Shown: in pieces, positions 1-8,123 of the stretch | Layout: every line of letters starts with the position of its first letter | How positions within the stretch are numbered: position 1 is the first letter of the stretch | Origin: Lentisphaeria bacterium | GTDB lineage: Bacteria > Verrucomicrobiota > Lentisphaeria > Victivallales > UBA1829 | Assembly: GCA_017541665.1 (NCBI GenBank) | Contig: JAFXYP010000076.1 | Span: 1 to 63,176 of the forward strand | Reading direction: 5' to 3' | Length of the DNA stretch: 63,176 bases | Notes under the pieces: generated by a model | Told to the model about the DNA's origin: nothing | What the model saw: the letters and a program-made list of their open reading frames with translations, nothing else | Databases searched by the model: none | Program-made: the position numbers and the translations under genes

Positions 1-1
1 A

Positions 2-387
2 GTGCTTACGGTATCTGAGGACGGAAGGCGCCGCGTCCTCGCCGTGGTGAACAAGTCGCCGGATAAGGCGGTGCCGCTCGATGTGTCGGCACTTACGGCG
101 GGCGCGGGGCGCCCGCCCTACCAGGCGGATTTGAATACATCGGGTTTGAGTATTCCGGCAATGAAAGCGGGCAATATCCCAAGCGGATCGTGTTCCCCGA
201 GGTCGTCGTTCCGCGCACGGCGAAGACGGCGCTTTTCCGTCCGCGCTTCGCGGGCGACATCCTGCGGCCCGACTGGTCTAAGATGAAGAGGGGGCAGCGC
301 GTCTATTCGTCGCTGGTATTCAAGGTGTTCAACTGCATGGCGTCGCGACGGCCCTGGGATTCGGAAGCTTTGGCAACCTGGTCGTAG
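2..387 (+). pseudogene. broken C-terminal protein fragment, possibly carbohydrate-active
   Basis: The left edge carries protein-like sequence in two frames. The frame starting at base 2 gives a plausible beta-sandwich tail (residues such as RVLAVVNKSPDKAVPLDV) up to about base 120. Coding character then shifts to the frame of base 121, which reads EYIGFEYSGNESGQYPKR onward to about base 339. That is what a frameshift would produce. From about base 340 the sequence is antisense to a tuf start, so the fragment has no natural end. The tail is reminiscent of C-terminal domains of glycoside hydrolases, but no catalytic motif is visible. Function unknown. Confidence 0.3.
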
Positions 388-524
388 GGGATGTAGTCTG
401 CGAGACCCTTCATGTTCTGGACATGCGTGATCGCAGCGGTAAGAGTGGTTTTGCCGTGGTCGACGTGACCGATGGTACCGACGTTGACGTGCGGTTTGGT
501 TCTTGCAAACGTTTCCTTTGCCAT
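303..524 (-). pseudogene. tuf: truncated elongation factor Tu (N-terminal 62 residues)
   Basis: EF-Tu delivers aminoacyl-tRNA to the ribosome as a GTPase and is normally about 395 residues. Here only the start is present. [20 protein letters not shown] leads into the P-loop GHVDHGKT (residues 20-27) and continues to [10 protein letters not shown] at residue 62. The frame then leaves EF-Tu similarity and stops 11 codons later, so switch I, DCPGH and NKxD are all absent. A good ribosome-binding site (AAGGAG-like) precedes the ATG, and tRNA-Thr lies just upstream, as in the tRNA-tufB arrangement of many bacteria. The break at about base 339 abuts unrelated sequence. It is either a disrupted extra tuf copy or an assembly join at a duplicated gene. 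Confidence 0.8.
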
Positions 525-610
525 TTTCTGATCTCCTTAGGAGTTTTTCGGCAGTTGCGCCGAAGTGTTTTGTTATCGTTTAAAGGTTAAGTTGTATCAT
601 TCTGGGAAAG

Positions 611-686
<76 letters not shown>

Positions 687-747
687 ATCGCGTCATCACA
701 CCCGAAATTGAAGCGGACGGGCTTGTTTCGAAGCGTAATGAAAAGAT

Positions 748-775
748 AATATATCATGAATTCCGGGAAATGCAA
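748..775 (-). promoter_or_regulatory. promoter of tRNA-Thr and tuf
   Basis: On the reverse strand, -35 TTGCAT (770-775) and -10 TATATT (748-753) are separated by 16 nt. The -10 lies about 60 nt upstream of the tRNA-Thr 5' end. Confidence 0.6.
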
Positions 776-1021
776 GCACTTTTTCGCATTTTTTCCGGCT
801 TTTTTCCGATTTTTTTCGGGCCGGGCGAAAAACAGTCCGCCGCCGGACAGATCCGGGACGGGGTGCCGATGGAAATCCGAATTCCCCGAAATCTCGCGTT
901 TGCCTGAGGTGGAACCCGGCATGAATCCAGCGGAGGCTTTTCTTCCCCCCTTGTGCGCGAGCGGAAACCGCGCACTACCGCAGTGGAGGCTCCGCCTCCC
1001 CCGGGCAAACGGGAGATCTCG

Positions 1022-1054
1022 AAAAAAATCCCGGGTCCTGTGAGGGGCCCGGGA
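1022..1054 (-). terminator. intrinsic terminator after the TRL-like gene
   Basis: On the reverse strand a 7-bp stem TCCCGGG/CCCGGGA with a 12-nt loop is followed by a run of seven T. It sits about 30 nt past the stop codon of the lipoprotein gene. Confidence 0.8.
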
Positions 1055-1082
1055 AGAAAGTACAGAATCGAACAGAGTTCTA

Positions 1083-1472
1083 TTATTTGTACTTGATGGC
1101 GGTGCCGGTCAGGGTGACCTTGATCGTGTTGATACCGCAGATGCAGTTCATGTCGTAGTCGACGCGGACGTCGATCAGATCATCAGCCGCGAGACCTTCG
1201 AGGGCCTTGCTCTTGAGGTTTTCGAAGGAGGCATCGCCCATGTTAACGCAGGTGAAGAAGCTGGTGATGGTGGCTTCACCCTTGACGCCGTGCTTGACCA
1301 CAGTGTAGCTGCTCTGGACATCGCCGATCATGGCGTTCAGAGAGATGGTGGAGAAGAAGTTCGGGCCCATGGCGACAGGAGCGGGCATACCGTTGTTGGT
1401 GGTGACGCCAGCGCAGCTGGTGACGATGGCGGCGGCGGCGATAGCGCCCAGACCAAGAATCATTTTCTTCAT
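1083..1472 (-). CDS. TRL-like family lipoprotein
   Basis: This is a predicted secreted lipoprotein of 129 residues. I chose the ATG at 1472 over the upstream frame opening at 1514 because it is preceded by an AAAGGT site and starts a classic lipoprotein signal. That signal is MKK, a hydrophobic stretch, and the lipobox VTSC with Cys at about residue 20. The mature part matches the layout of the TRL-like family: a GxKGEATITSFFTCVNMGDAS block, then a VDYDMNCICGI block and a final beta strand. The biochemical role of that family is not known. It is a single-gene unit with its own promoter (1554-1582) and terminator (1022-1054). The name TRL comes from genes found beside tRNA loci, and here tRNA-Thr is about 400 bp downstream. 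Confidence 0.75.
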   Translation of the reverse strand: MKKMILGLGAIAAAAIVTSCAGVTTNNGMPAPVAMGPNFFSTISLNAMIGDVQSSYTVVKHGVKGEATITSFFTCVNMGDASFENLKSKALEGLAADDLIDVRVDYDMNCICGINTIKVTLTGTAIKYK

Positions 1473-1553
1473 TTGAGAAATGACCTTTCTTTTTGAGGTT
1501 TGAATAATGTTCACTCAGACCCGGGTGGTCCAAGTTTTTTGCCTGTATCAAAT

Positions 1554-1582
1554 AATATAGCGCGCTGTCGTAACGTTGTCAA
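1554..1582 (-). promoter_or_regulatory. promoter of the TRL-like lipoprotein gene
   Basis: On the reverse strand, a perfect -35 TTGACA (1577-1582), 17-nt spacer and -10 TATATT (1554-1559). The predicted start of transcription is about 75 nt before the ATG at 1472. Confidence 0.7.
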
Positions 1583-1751
1583 ACGCTTTTCACAAAAAAA
1601 TGTTGAAAAAAGTGGAGAAAACACTCAGGATACGGATTAATTAACCTCAAAAGACTTTTTAGAGAAATCTGAAAAAAAGTGTTTTATCCTCTTTCCGGCA
1701 CGTGGCGAGGGAACACCCGCTTGGAAGCGGCCGGAGTTCAGGAAACGCAAA

Positions 1752-1809
1752 GCGGCGGAAAGACCGGAAGCCGGCAACTGCGCGAGGCGGCGGAAAGACC
1801 GGAAGCCGG
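1752..1809. repeat. 23-bp direct repeat pair
   Basis: Two identical 23-bp copies occur at 1752-1774 and 1787-1809 (core GGCGGAAAGACCGGAAGCC), 35 bp apart. They lie in the non-coding stretch between the divergent lipoprotein and helicase promoters. The 1583-1899 gap shows nothing else I can name. Confidence 0.7.
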
Positions 1810-1899
1810 ACGACCGCACAACCCGGCACACGATGCCGAAAGATTCGACATCCCTGCGCAAGTCAAAGGAAAGGCCTCATGCAAATCATAAGGCCCGCC

Positions 1900-1928
1900 T
1901 TGACTTTTTCGCCCCGGCGGCATATATT
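1900..1928 (+). promoter_or_regulatory. promoter of the UPF1-like helicase
   Basis: -35 TTGACT (1900-1905), 17-nt spacer and -10 TATATT (1923-1928). Transcription would start near 1935, so the open frame upstream of that point (from 1702) is very probably not translated. This supports the start at 2005 for the helicase. Confidence 0.7.
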
Positions 1929-2004
1929 ATGCAGCCGTCCCGCGGGAATTGCGTCGCCCGCCGTCCGCGAAACGCGCATCAACACAAAACAACGGATACA
2001 GCCA

Positions 2005-4503
2005 GTGAATTCGCCCGAAGCCCAGATCATCGAAAGCTACCTGATGGAGCGCGCCCGCATGTTCTCGCGCAATCCGTCCCACGCGGCTTCGCGGGCGTTC
2101 TACGAGCTCTGGGAAAAACTCTGCTGTCCGCAGCCGTTCCCCGTATCGAAAAGCACCCTGGTCCTGAACGGGACCCTGCTCCGTTTTCCCCGCCACCGCG
2201 GCACGGATGCCGAGGGGGTCTACTGCTGGGACGAGGCGGAAGGATGTCCGCGGCTGCGCGTCAGGACGGCAGACTGGGAGAAAAGCTACCTGATCCGGCT
2301 TCGGCGCGACGGCACGGCCGACTGGGAGGAACAGGAGACGGTCTCCCTCACGAACGACGGCGTCGCGGAGATGATCGACGCGATGCGCGAGATCGCCCGG
2401 ATGATGAAGGAAGACGGGAAGGCGGCGTGCGACTCCAAGCTCAAACTGAAGGAGCTCCACGAATACGCCGGCCGCATCGCGGACTATTTCCCGGAAAGCG
2501 CCGTGAAGGCCATCAAGGCGCTCAACGCCCAGCAGGTGCACGAACTGATCCAGAACGCGCTGGCCGACCTGGCGGGCGACGAGCTCGACGACCAGCTGGT
2601 CCTGCCGCTCGACGGGACCTATGCGCGCGAGCACGACGGCGGCGAATCGTACCTGAAGAACCGCCGGGACATCATCGGCTCGGAGACCGTCTGGCGCGTG
2701 AAACAGAGGCTGGAGCTGATCGAACGTTCGGCCCGGCTTCAGGCCGAACTCGAACGCGATTTCACGCTCCGCCTGGCCGACGCCGAACTGCTCCGGTCGC
2801 ACGACCACGAACTCGTCATAGAGATCCAGGCGCATTCCGACGCCCCGGTCCGCCAGGACGACGTGCTGTCCGTGGTCCGGGGCGACGACGGCGAACGGGT
2901 CGGGTTCCTGCACGTGGACCTGGCCGACGGCGACATGATCGCCGGACGGATCCGGACGGACCGCAAGCTCGACTTCGAACAGGAAAAGGCGTTTCTGACC
3001 GCGCGAATGCCGAAAAGCCCGCTGGAACAATATGCGAACAGCATTCGCGACCTCAAACTTGAACTCGAAAACGGATCGGCCGGACCGTTCGGCGCCGCGG
3101 CGGGCCTGCTCGGCGTGTCCGCCGTCACGTTCGTGGCCCCGCCCTGCCCTCCGCCCGCGCCGGGGAGCAAGCTGAACGCACCGCAGCGTGCGGCCCTGGA
3201 GGCAGCGTGTTCCGGCGCAAACAGGGTCGTGCTGATCCAGGGCCCGCCGGGCACCGGCAAAACGTACCTGCTGGAACAGATCGTAAGGCGGATGCAGCGG
3301 CAGGGGCTCAGAATTCTCGTGGGGGCGCCGTCACATGCGGCGGTCGACAACCTGTGCCGCCGGATCATAGACCTGCCGTTCCTGCGGTGCGCCCGGAACC
3401 GCGACAATGTGGACCCCGTGCTCATGGAGGGGCACTGGGTCGGCACACCGGGCAACTACCGGAAGATCCGGTCGCGCTGCGGCGAGAAGGCTGCCGGGAT
3501 CATTTTCGCGGGAACGCTGCCCGGCCTGCTGCGCGACTACACGATCGAGAATTTCCAGAAGACCGGGACCGAATTCGACGTGATCCTGATCGACGAGGCC
3601 GGCATGGCCGCGCCCGACGAGGCGATCCTCGCCGCGCGGCTGGCGAACCGGATCGTGCTGCTCGGCGATCACAGGCAGCTGCCGCCGTTCCCGCGGCACA
3701 AGAGCGTGCTGGAGGAGATATTGAAGGACAACCCGGCGGACGACAGCGAAGCCGCCACACTTGCGACCAAGAGCATCATGGAGTGGCTCATCAGCTACCG
3801 CAAGTTCCCGGTGTACGTGCTCAACCTCTCCTACCGCTGCCGCAACCCGCGCCTCCTGCGGTTCGCCTCCACGATGTTCTACAACGCCGAGCTGCTGCCG
3901 AACCCGGACGCCGACTACTACAAACTGCCGCCCGGCGAACGCGAACAGCAGTTCCCGAAGTCCACGCTCCGGTTCATCTCGACTTCGCGCCTGCCGCTCA
4001 AGAAGCGGTCGGAACGGTTCGTCTACGAGAACGGGCGCCCGGGCATCTGGAACCCCGGCGAGGTCCGGCTCGCCGCCGAAACGTTCCGTTCGATGCTGAC
4101 CCGCTACGAACTGGAGGACATCACGGTCATCAGCCCGTACCGGCGGCAGATCGTGCTGCTGCGGAAGACGTTCTCGGACCTCTTCGCCAGCCGGTTCGCG
4201 ACGGACCGGTGGAACCATTTCCTGCTGAAGAACATCGCGACCGTGGACAGTTTCCAGGGAGGGGAAAGCGAGGCGGTGATCATCTCCTACGTGCGGAGCA
4301 GCGAACGGCACGGGATCGGATTCACGGACAACGCCAACCGCATCAACGTGGCGTACACCCGCTGCCGGAGCGAGCTCGTGATCATCGGCGACCTGGACTG
4401 CCTCAAGAACCGCGGGAAAAACCAGCTCTTCGCCAAGCTCGAACGCGCAGTGGAGCGCGACGGCGAGATCGTGTTCCCGGAGACCACACCGCCCCTGCTC
4501 TGA
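2005..4503 (+). CDS. superfamily 1 helicase, UPF1/DNA2-like
   Basis: This is a predicted ATP-dependent nucleic-acid helicase of about 832 residues with a long N-terminal region. Visible motifs are Walker A GPPGTGKT (about 413-420), motif II DEAG (about 530-533) with GMAAPDEA following, motif III LGDHRQLPP (about 553), motif V-like QGGESEAVIISYVRS (about 752) and motif VI INVAYTRCRSELVIIGD (about 780). These are diagnostic of the UPF1-like branch. The frame is open from 1702, but the first ~100 codons are low-complexity and precede the promoter. The GTG at 2005 (NSPEAQIIESYL) is preferred, with the ATG at 2044 as an alternative. It is a single-gene unit. Members act in DNA or RNA metabolism and some in defence; no neighbour here decides which. 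Confidence 0.85.
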   Translation: MNSPEAQIIESYLMERARMFSRNPSHAASRAFYELWEKLCCPQPFPVSKSTLVLNGTLLRFPRHRGTDAEGVYCWDEAEGCPRLRVRTADWEKSYLIRLRRDGTADWEEQETVSLTNDGVAEMIDAMREIARMMKEDGKAACDSKLKLKELHEYAGRIADYFPESAVKAIKALNAQQVHELIQNALADLAGDELDDQLVLPLDGTYAREHDGGESYLKNRRDIIGSETVWRVKQRLELIERSARLQAELERDFTLRLADAELLRSHDHELVIEIQAHSDAPVRQDDVLSVVRGDDGERVGFLHVDLADGDMIAGRIRTDRKLDFEQEKAFLTARMPKSPLEQYANSIRDLKLELENGSAGPFGAAAGLLGVSAVTFVAPPCPPPAPGSKLNAPQRAALEAACSGANRVVLIQGPPGTGKTYLLEQIVRRMQRQGLRILVGAPSHAAVDNLCRRIIDLPFLRCARNRDNVDPVLMEGHWVGTPGNYRKIRSRCGEKAAGIIFAGTLPGLLRDYTIENFQKTGTEFDVILIDEAGMAAPDEAILAARLANRIVLLGDHRQLPPFPRHKSVLEEILKDNPADDSEAATLATKSIMEWLISYRKFPVYVLNLSYRCRNPRLLRFASTMFYNAELLPNPDADYYKLPPGEREQQFPKSTLRFISTSRLPLKKRSERFVYENGRPGIWNPGEVRLAAETFRSMLTRYELEDITVISPYRRQIVLLRKTFSDLFASRFATDRWNHFLLKNIATVDSFQGGESEAVIISYVRSSERHGIGFTDNANRINVAYTRCRSELVIIGDLDCLKNRGKNQLFAKLERAVERDGEIVFPETTPPLL

Positions 4504-4556
4504 CGCCGCCTCGCGCGGAACCGCCCTTTTTTTGCCGAAAAATAAGCCGCTCCGGG

Positions 4557-4584
4557 TTGCAAAAAGCATCCGGCGGGCTATAGT
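4557..4584 (+). promoter_or_regulatory. promoter of the LD-carboxypeptidase gene
   Basis: -35 TTGCAA (4557-4562), 16-nt spacer and -10 TATAGT (4579-4584), about 50 nt before the ATG at 4632. Confidence 0.55.
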
Positions 4585-4631
4585 ATTTTTCGGATTTTCC
4601 GAATCTTCACCCGAATGAAAGTATCCGCCCC

Positions 4632-5546
4632 ATGACCGTCAAACAGGAACGTCTCTTCCCCGCATCCGTCCGCACCATCGGCCTGACGTCACCCGCCAGC
4701 CTGCCCGACGCCGCCCGGATCGCGGAGGCACGCCGGTTTCTGGAAGAGACCTGCTGCGTGAAGACCGTACTTGCACCGGGCGCGCTCAGACGCGGCCCGA
4801 TGAAATACTGCTGCGGCACGCCGGAATCGCGTCTGTCGGATTTCCATTCGCTGCTGAACGACCCCGGCATCGACCTCATCCTCTGCACGCGGGGCGGCTT
4901 CGGCAGCGCACATCTCCTGCCGGAGCTTGACTTCGACCTTCTCCGCGAACGCAACCTCCCGGTCTACGGATACAGCGACATCTCCGCGCTTCACCTGGCC
5001 ATGCTTGCGAAGCGTGCCGGGATCCCGGTCTGCGCCCCGATGGCCGACGGCTTCCCCGAAGCGATGGCCCGGCCCGCGGCAAGGAAATCGTTCGGCACCG
5101 TCCTGCGGGAACGCACCGTGCCGCGCAGACTCCGGCTCGTCCCGGTCGGGGAGAACGTATGCACCCCGGGAACATCCGCGATTTCCGGGCCGCTCATCCT
5201 CTCCAACCTCACGGTCATGACCACGCTCTGCGGGACGCCGTGGCTGCCGGACCTGAACGGATGCATCCTCGCGCTGGAGGACGTCCACGAGGAGGCACGC
5301 GTGCTGGACCGACACCTGACGCATCTGGTCCAGGCAGGGATCATCGGACAGACGGCGGCGGTCGTCTTCGGTTATTTCACGGAATGCGGGCCGAAGCCGC
5401 AGATACGGCGTCTGCTGCGGGACTTCGCCGCACAGACCGGGAAACCGGTATATACCGGACTGGCGTTCGGGCATGAACACCCGAAGTGCTCCTACCGGCT
5501 CGGCGAACCGGTCACGATCATTCCCTCCAGGAAGGCAAAGGTATAA
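4632..5546 (+). CDS. S66-family LD-carboxypeptidase
   Basis: A serine peptidase of 304 residues resembling LdcA/MccF enzymes. These cleave the L,D bond between the third and fourth residues of the murein tetrapeptide during cell-wall recycling, or inactivate peptide antibiotics. The family core is clear: CTRGGFGSAHLLPELDF (85-101), then VYGYSDISALHLA with the presumed nucleophile Ser115, an ALEDVHEE block with Glu216, and FGHEHPKCSY with His281. These match the Ser-Glu-His triad of the family in order and spacing. No signal peptide is visible, so it is probably cytoplasmic. The M50 protease gene starts 6 nt after its stop, so the two are likely co-transcribed. Confidence 0.88.
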   Translation: MTVKQERLFPASVRTIGLTSPASLPDAARIAEARRFLEETCCVKTVLAPGALRRGPMKYCCGTPESRLSDFHSLLNDPGIDLILCTRGGFGSAHLLPELDFDLLRERNLPVYGYSDISALHLAMLAKRAGIPVCAPMADGFPEAMARPAARKSFGTVLRERTVPRRLRLVPVGENVCTPGTSAISGPLILSNLTVMTTLCGTPWLPDLNGCILALEDVHEEARVLDRHLTHLVQAGIIGQTAAVVFGYFTECGPKPQIRRLLRDFAAQTGKPVYTGLAFGHEHPKCSYRLGEPVTIIPSRKAKV

Positions 5547-5552
5547 CGTTCC

Positions 5553-6203
5553 ATGAATCTTTTCATCACACAGGCCTTTACGGACACGAAAATGTTCCTT
5601 ATGGTCACGCTTGTCGTGGTCTTCTCCATCTGTCTGCATGAATTCTTCCACGCATGGACCGCGCTCCGGTTCGGCGACACGACCGCCGCCGACCGCGGCC
5701 ATCTGACGCTGAACCCGCTCCGGCAGATGGGGCCGATGTCCATCATCATGTTCCTGATCCTCGGGTTCGCCTGGGGCGCGGTACCGGTCAACCCGGCGGT
5801 CCTGCGCGCAAAAAGCCGGCACGCTCCGGCGATCGTGTCGCTGGCGGGCCCGGCGACGAACTTCGGGCTGTTCCTGATCGGCTTTTTCTTCTTCGGGTTC
5901 CTTCAGACGCGCATCCCGAGCCTCGTCGAGAACGAGGCAGCGGGGATGATGGTGCTCCAACTGTTCCTCCTCCTCGGCGTCTACAACTGCTTCCTGTGCA
6001 TCTTCAACCTGCTCCCGATCCCCGGGCTCGACGGCTGGGGCGCGCTGACCGAATACGTGCCGCGCATGAAGAACCTCAAATCCGAATTCGCCAAGGGGGT
6101 CACGATCTTCCTGATCTTCCTGCTGCTTTTCCTGGCCGACGACATCTTCGAACTGGCTGTCAAGGTAATGATGCTGGCGCCGGACATCTTCCGCGCGGGA
6201 TAA
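5553..6203 (+). CDS. M50-family site-2-type membrane metalloprotease
   Basis: An integral membrane zinc protease of 216 residues, related to the short Rip/SpoIVFB-like M50 proteins. The zinc site HEFFH is at residues 29-33 inside the first hydrophobic segment, and the third ligand is in NLLPIPGLDG (Asp about 160). Both are hallmarks of intramembrane site-2 proteases. A conserved SLAGPATNF stretch lies at about 96-104. Five or six transmembrane segments can be drawn. There is no PDZ or CBS domain, so the substrate cannot be guessed. It follows the LD-carboxypeptidase gene at 6 nt and is probably in the same transcript. Confidence 0.88.
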   Translation: MNLFITQAFTDTKMFLMVTLVVVFSICLHEFFHAWTALRFGDTTAADRGHLTLNPLRQMGPMSIIMFLILGFAWGAVPVNPAVLRAKSRHAPAIVSLAGPATNFGLFLIGFFFFGFLQTRIPSLVENEAAGMMVLQLFLLLGVYNCFLCIFNLLPIPGLDGWGALTEYVPRMKNLKSEFAKGVTIFLIFLLLFLADDIFELAVKVMMLAPDIFRAG

Positions 6204-6259
6204 ACGGGCATGCGGAACTTGAACCATATGGAAAAAAGACGGAAAAAAAACAAAAACAC

Positions 6260-6287
6260 TTGAAAATCGTATCGCCGGTGGTATATT
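6260..6287 (+). promoter_or_regulatory. promoter of the membrane-anchored hypothetical gene
   Basis: -35 TTGAAA (6260-6265), 16-nt spacer and -10 TATATT (6282-6287), about 50 nt before the ATG at 6339. Confidence 0.6.
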
Positions 6288-6338
6288 TATTGGATTGCCG
6301 AAATAATAAGATGCTTGTCTATCAGGAAGGGGCCTGAA

Positions 6339-6950
6339 ATGAACCAGAAAACCAGAACCGCTCTCTATTCAGTCGCCATCTGCGCCTGCATCATATCCGC
6401 CGCCAGCGCCGTCATCCTCACGATCAACGCACGCAACCGGGAGCCCGAACCCCAAGCGGCCGCCGTCGAAGAGCCGGAGGAAGAGGAACAGCCGAAACAG
6501 GACAGGCCGCGCCGTCGTCCGAGACGCGGTGGCGGAGGATTCCGCGACGGCAGACGCGGCGACGTGACGCAGCTCCTGCCCGACAGCAACGACTTCGACC
6601 AGATGCCGACGCCGGAAGAGTTCGAAGAGGAACTCGTCAAGGGACTGGAGGAATACCGTTCCCTGCCTCCGCACGAGCGGTTCCGCCTGGACAACCAGAT
6701 GCACCAGACGGCCTTATTCGTGCAGAACGGAATCGAAATGATGCGCGAGAACATCAATGAGATCCCGCTTGATGAGCTCGACCGCATCCGCAACGACTTC
6801 GACAGGTTCGCGGACATGGCGGAACAGACGTTCTTCAGCGGCATCGTGGAACAGTATCTCACGCCCGAAGAAGACCTCACGATCGGAGAATTCGTCCGTA
6901 ACATGCACGATGCGCAGGACGAGTTCCGGGATCTGCTCCACAGCATCTGA
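6339..6950 (+). CDS. membrane-anchored hypothetical protein with acidic/basic linker
   Basis: A 203-residue protein not recognised from any family. The ATG at 6339 is preferred over the upstream TTG frame because AGGAAGGGG lies just before it. Residues 7-28 form one hydrophobic segment (signal anchor). Next come a Glu/Pro-rich stretch (about 32-50), an Arg/Gly-rich stretch (PRRRPRRGGGG, about 52-64) and a charged, largely helical domain to the end. The layout suggests an N-in membrane anchor with a soluble extracytoplasmic domain. It has its own promoter and a strong terminator, so it is monocistronic. Function unknown. Confidence 0.7.
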   Translation: MNQKTRTALYSVAICACIISAASAVILTINARNREPEPQAAAVEEPEEEEQPKQDRPRRRPRRGGGGFRDGRRGDVTQLLPDSNDFDQMPTPEEFEEELVKGLEEYRSLPPHERFRLDNQMHQTALFVQNGIEMMRENINEIPLDELDRIRNDFDRFADMAEQTFFSGIVEQYLTPEEDLTIGEFVRNMHDAQDEFRDLLHSI

Positions 6951-6979
6951 CCGCATCCGATCCCGCCGAAAAGACGCAA

Positions 6980-7012
6980 GCTCCGGGAGACACGTTTCCC
7001 CGGAGCCTTTTT
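6980..7012 (+). terminator. intrinsic terminator
   Basis: The stem GCTCCGGG pairs with CCCCGGAGC around a short loop and is followed by CCTTTTTA, 30 nt past the hypothetical gene. Confidence 0.8.
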
Positions 7013-7163
7013 ATTCCTCCGGCCTTTTTCCGCTTTTTTTGGAAGAATCCGCTTGAAAAAAATGCTCCCGCGTACAACATTATATTCCATTATCGAAGTC
7101 CGGCGTCCGATCCCGCGGTCCCGCCGCGACCGGACATCCGACCAACCATGAAAGGTCCTGCTC

Positions 7164-8123
7164 TTGATATTCAACGGTACAGAAACCTGGTCCGTCGACT
7201 GGGACGATCCGAACGCCCCGTATGAACTGGACTCGCATGGTCTGATCGCCGCGCCGGGGGAAACGCTGGAAGCCTTCGCCGCACGCATCGACGAGCTTCT
7301 CCGTACACGTGCCCGTTTCGACCTCTGCACGGAGGACCGGGCCGGCGCCGAATCGCTGGAATCGGAGGTCGGGTTCAAGGTCGGCGCCGCCGAACCGATC
7401 AATGCCGCGGTCCTCTCGGAGGCAGCGGAAAAAACGGAAAAGCTCTTCGGGTTTCGCGCGGACTGGGTCCCGGCTTTTTTCCCGACGCGCGGGCTCGGCC
7501 TGCTCTGGGGCGGCTGCACCGTCATTACGGATTCGGGTTTTCCGGTCTTTTTCCTGCGACGGGGATTCCGCACCAGGCCGAAATGGTTCATCTACCGCCG
7601 GGACGAACTGCTCGCGCACGAGCTCTGCCATGCCGTGCGCGGCTGTCTGGAGGATGAGACCTACGAAGAGCATTTCGCCTACATGACCTCGGGCAGCGCG
7701 TTCCGGCGCGTGGCGGGGAACTGTTTCCGCCACGAATGGGACGCGGTCGCATTCCTGATCCCGGTCGTCCTTCTGCTCGCCGTCCAGCTCGTCGTCTACA
7801 CCGGGCTCCTGAGCCTCCCGATCTGGCCGTTCTGGATCCTCGCATTCGCGTTTCCGGTGTTCCTGGCCGCCCGGAGCATTCCGGAGCGGCGGACGTACTT
7901 CGCAGCACGGTCGAACCTCGAGCAAAACGGGTTTGCGAACCCGGACGCCGCGCTCTTCCGCATGACAACGGACGAAATCCGCCGGATCGCCCGGATGCCG
8001 GACGACCGGCTCGGCGCCTTTCTGAAGGAACGATCAGACGCCGAGCTGCGCTGGCAGATCCTGATCCAACGATTCCAACACCCGCAAACGGAGACCCCGC
8101 ATGAAAACAGCATCCCGGAATGA
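7164..8123 (+). CDS. membrane protein with zincin-like HExxH motif
   Basis: A 319-residue protein whose family I do not recognise. HELCH at 152-156 sits in LLAHELCHAVRG, and acidic residues follow within 15 positions (DETYEEHFAY, 164-172), a gluzincin-like layout. Two hydrophobic segments at about 195-235 would anchor it in the membrane. A role as membrane-bound metalloprotease is therefore inferred, not proven. The start is TTG at 7164, with AAAGGT 9 nt upstream; there is no in-frame ATG nearby. Its last 23 nt overlap the Nif3-like gene, so translation of the two is probably coupled. Confidence 0.75.
   Translation: MIFNGTETWSVDWDDPNAPYELDSHGLIAAPGETLEAFAARIDELLRTRARFDLCTEDRAGAESLESEVGFKVGAAEPINAAVLSEAAEKTEKLFGFRADWVPAFFPTRGLGLLWGGCTVITDSGFPVFFLRRGFRTRPKWFIYRRDELLAHELCHAVRGCLEDETYEEHFAYMTSGSAFRRVAGNCFRHEWDAVAFLIPVVLLLAVQLVVYTGLLSLPIWPFWILAFAFPVFLAARSIPERRTYFAARSNLEQNGFANPDAALFRMTTDEIRRIARMPDDRLGAFLKERSDAELRWQILIQRFQHPQTETPHENSIPE

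Noticed and set aside
1702..2004. N-terminal extension of the helicase to 1702
   Set aside because: It spans a consensus promoter (1900-1928) and a 23-bp direct repeat, and its product is Arg/Gly-rich without family similarity.
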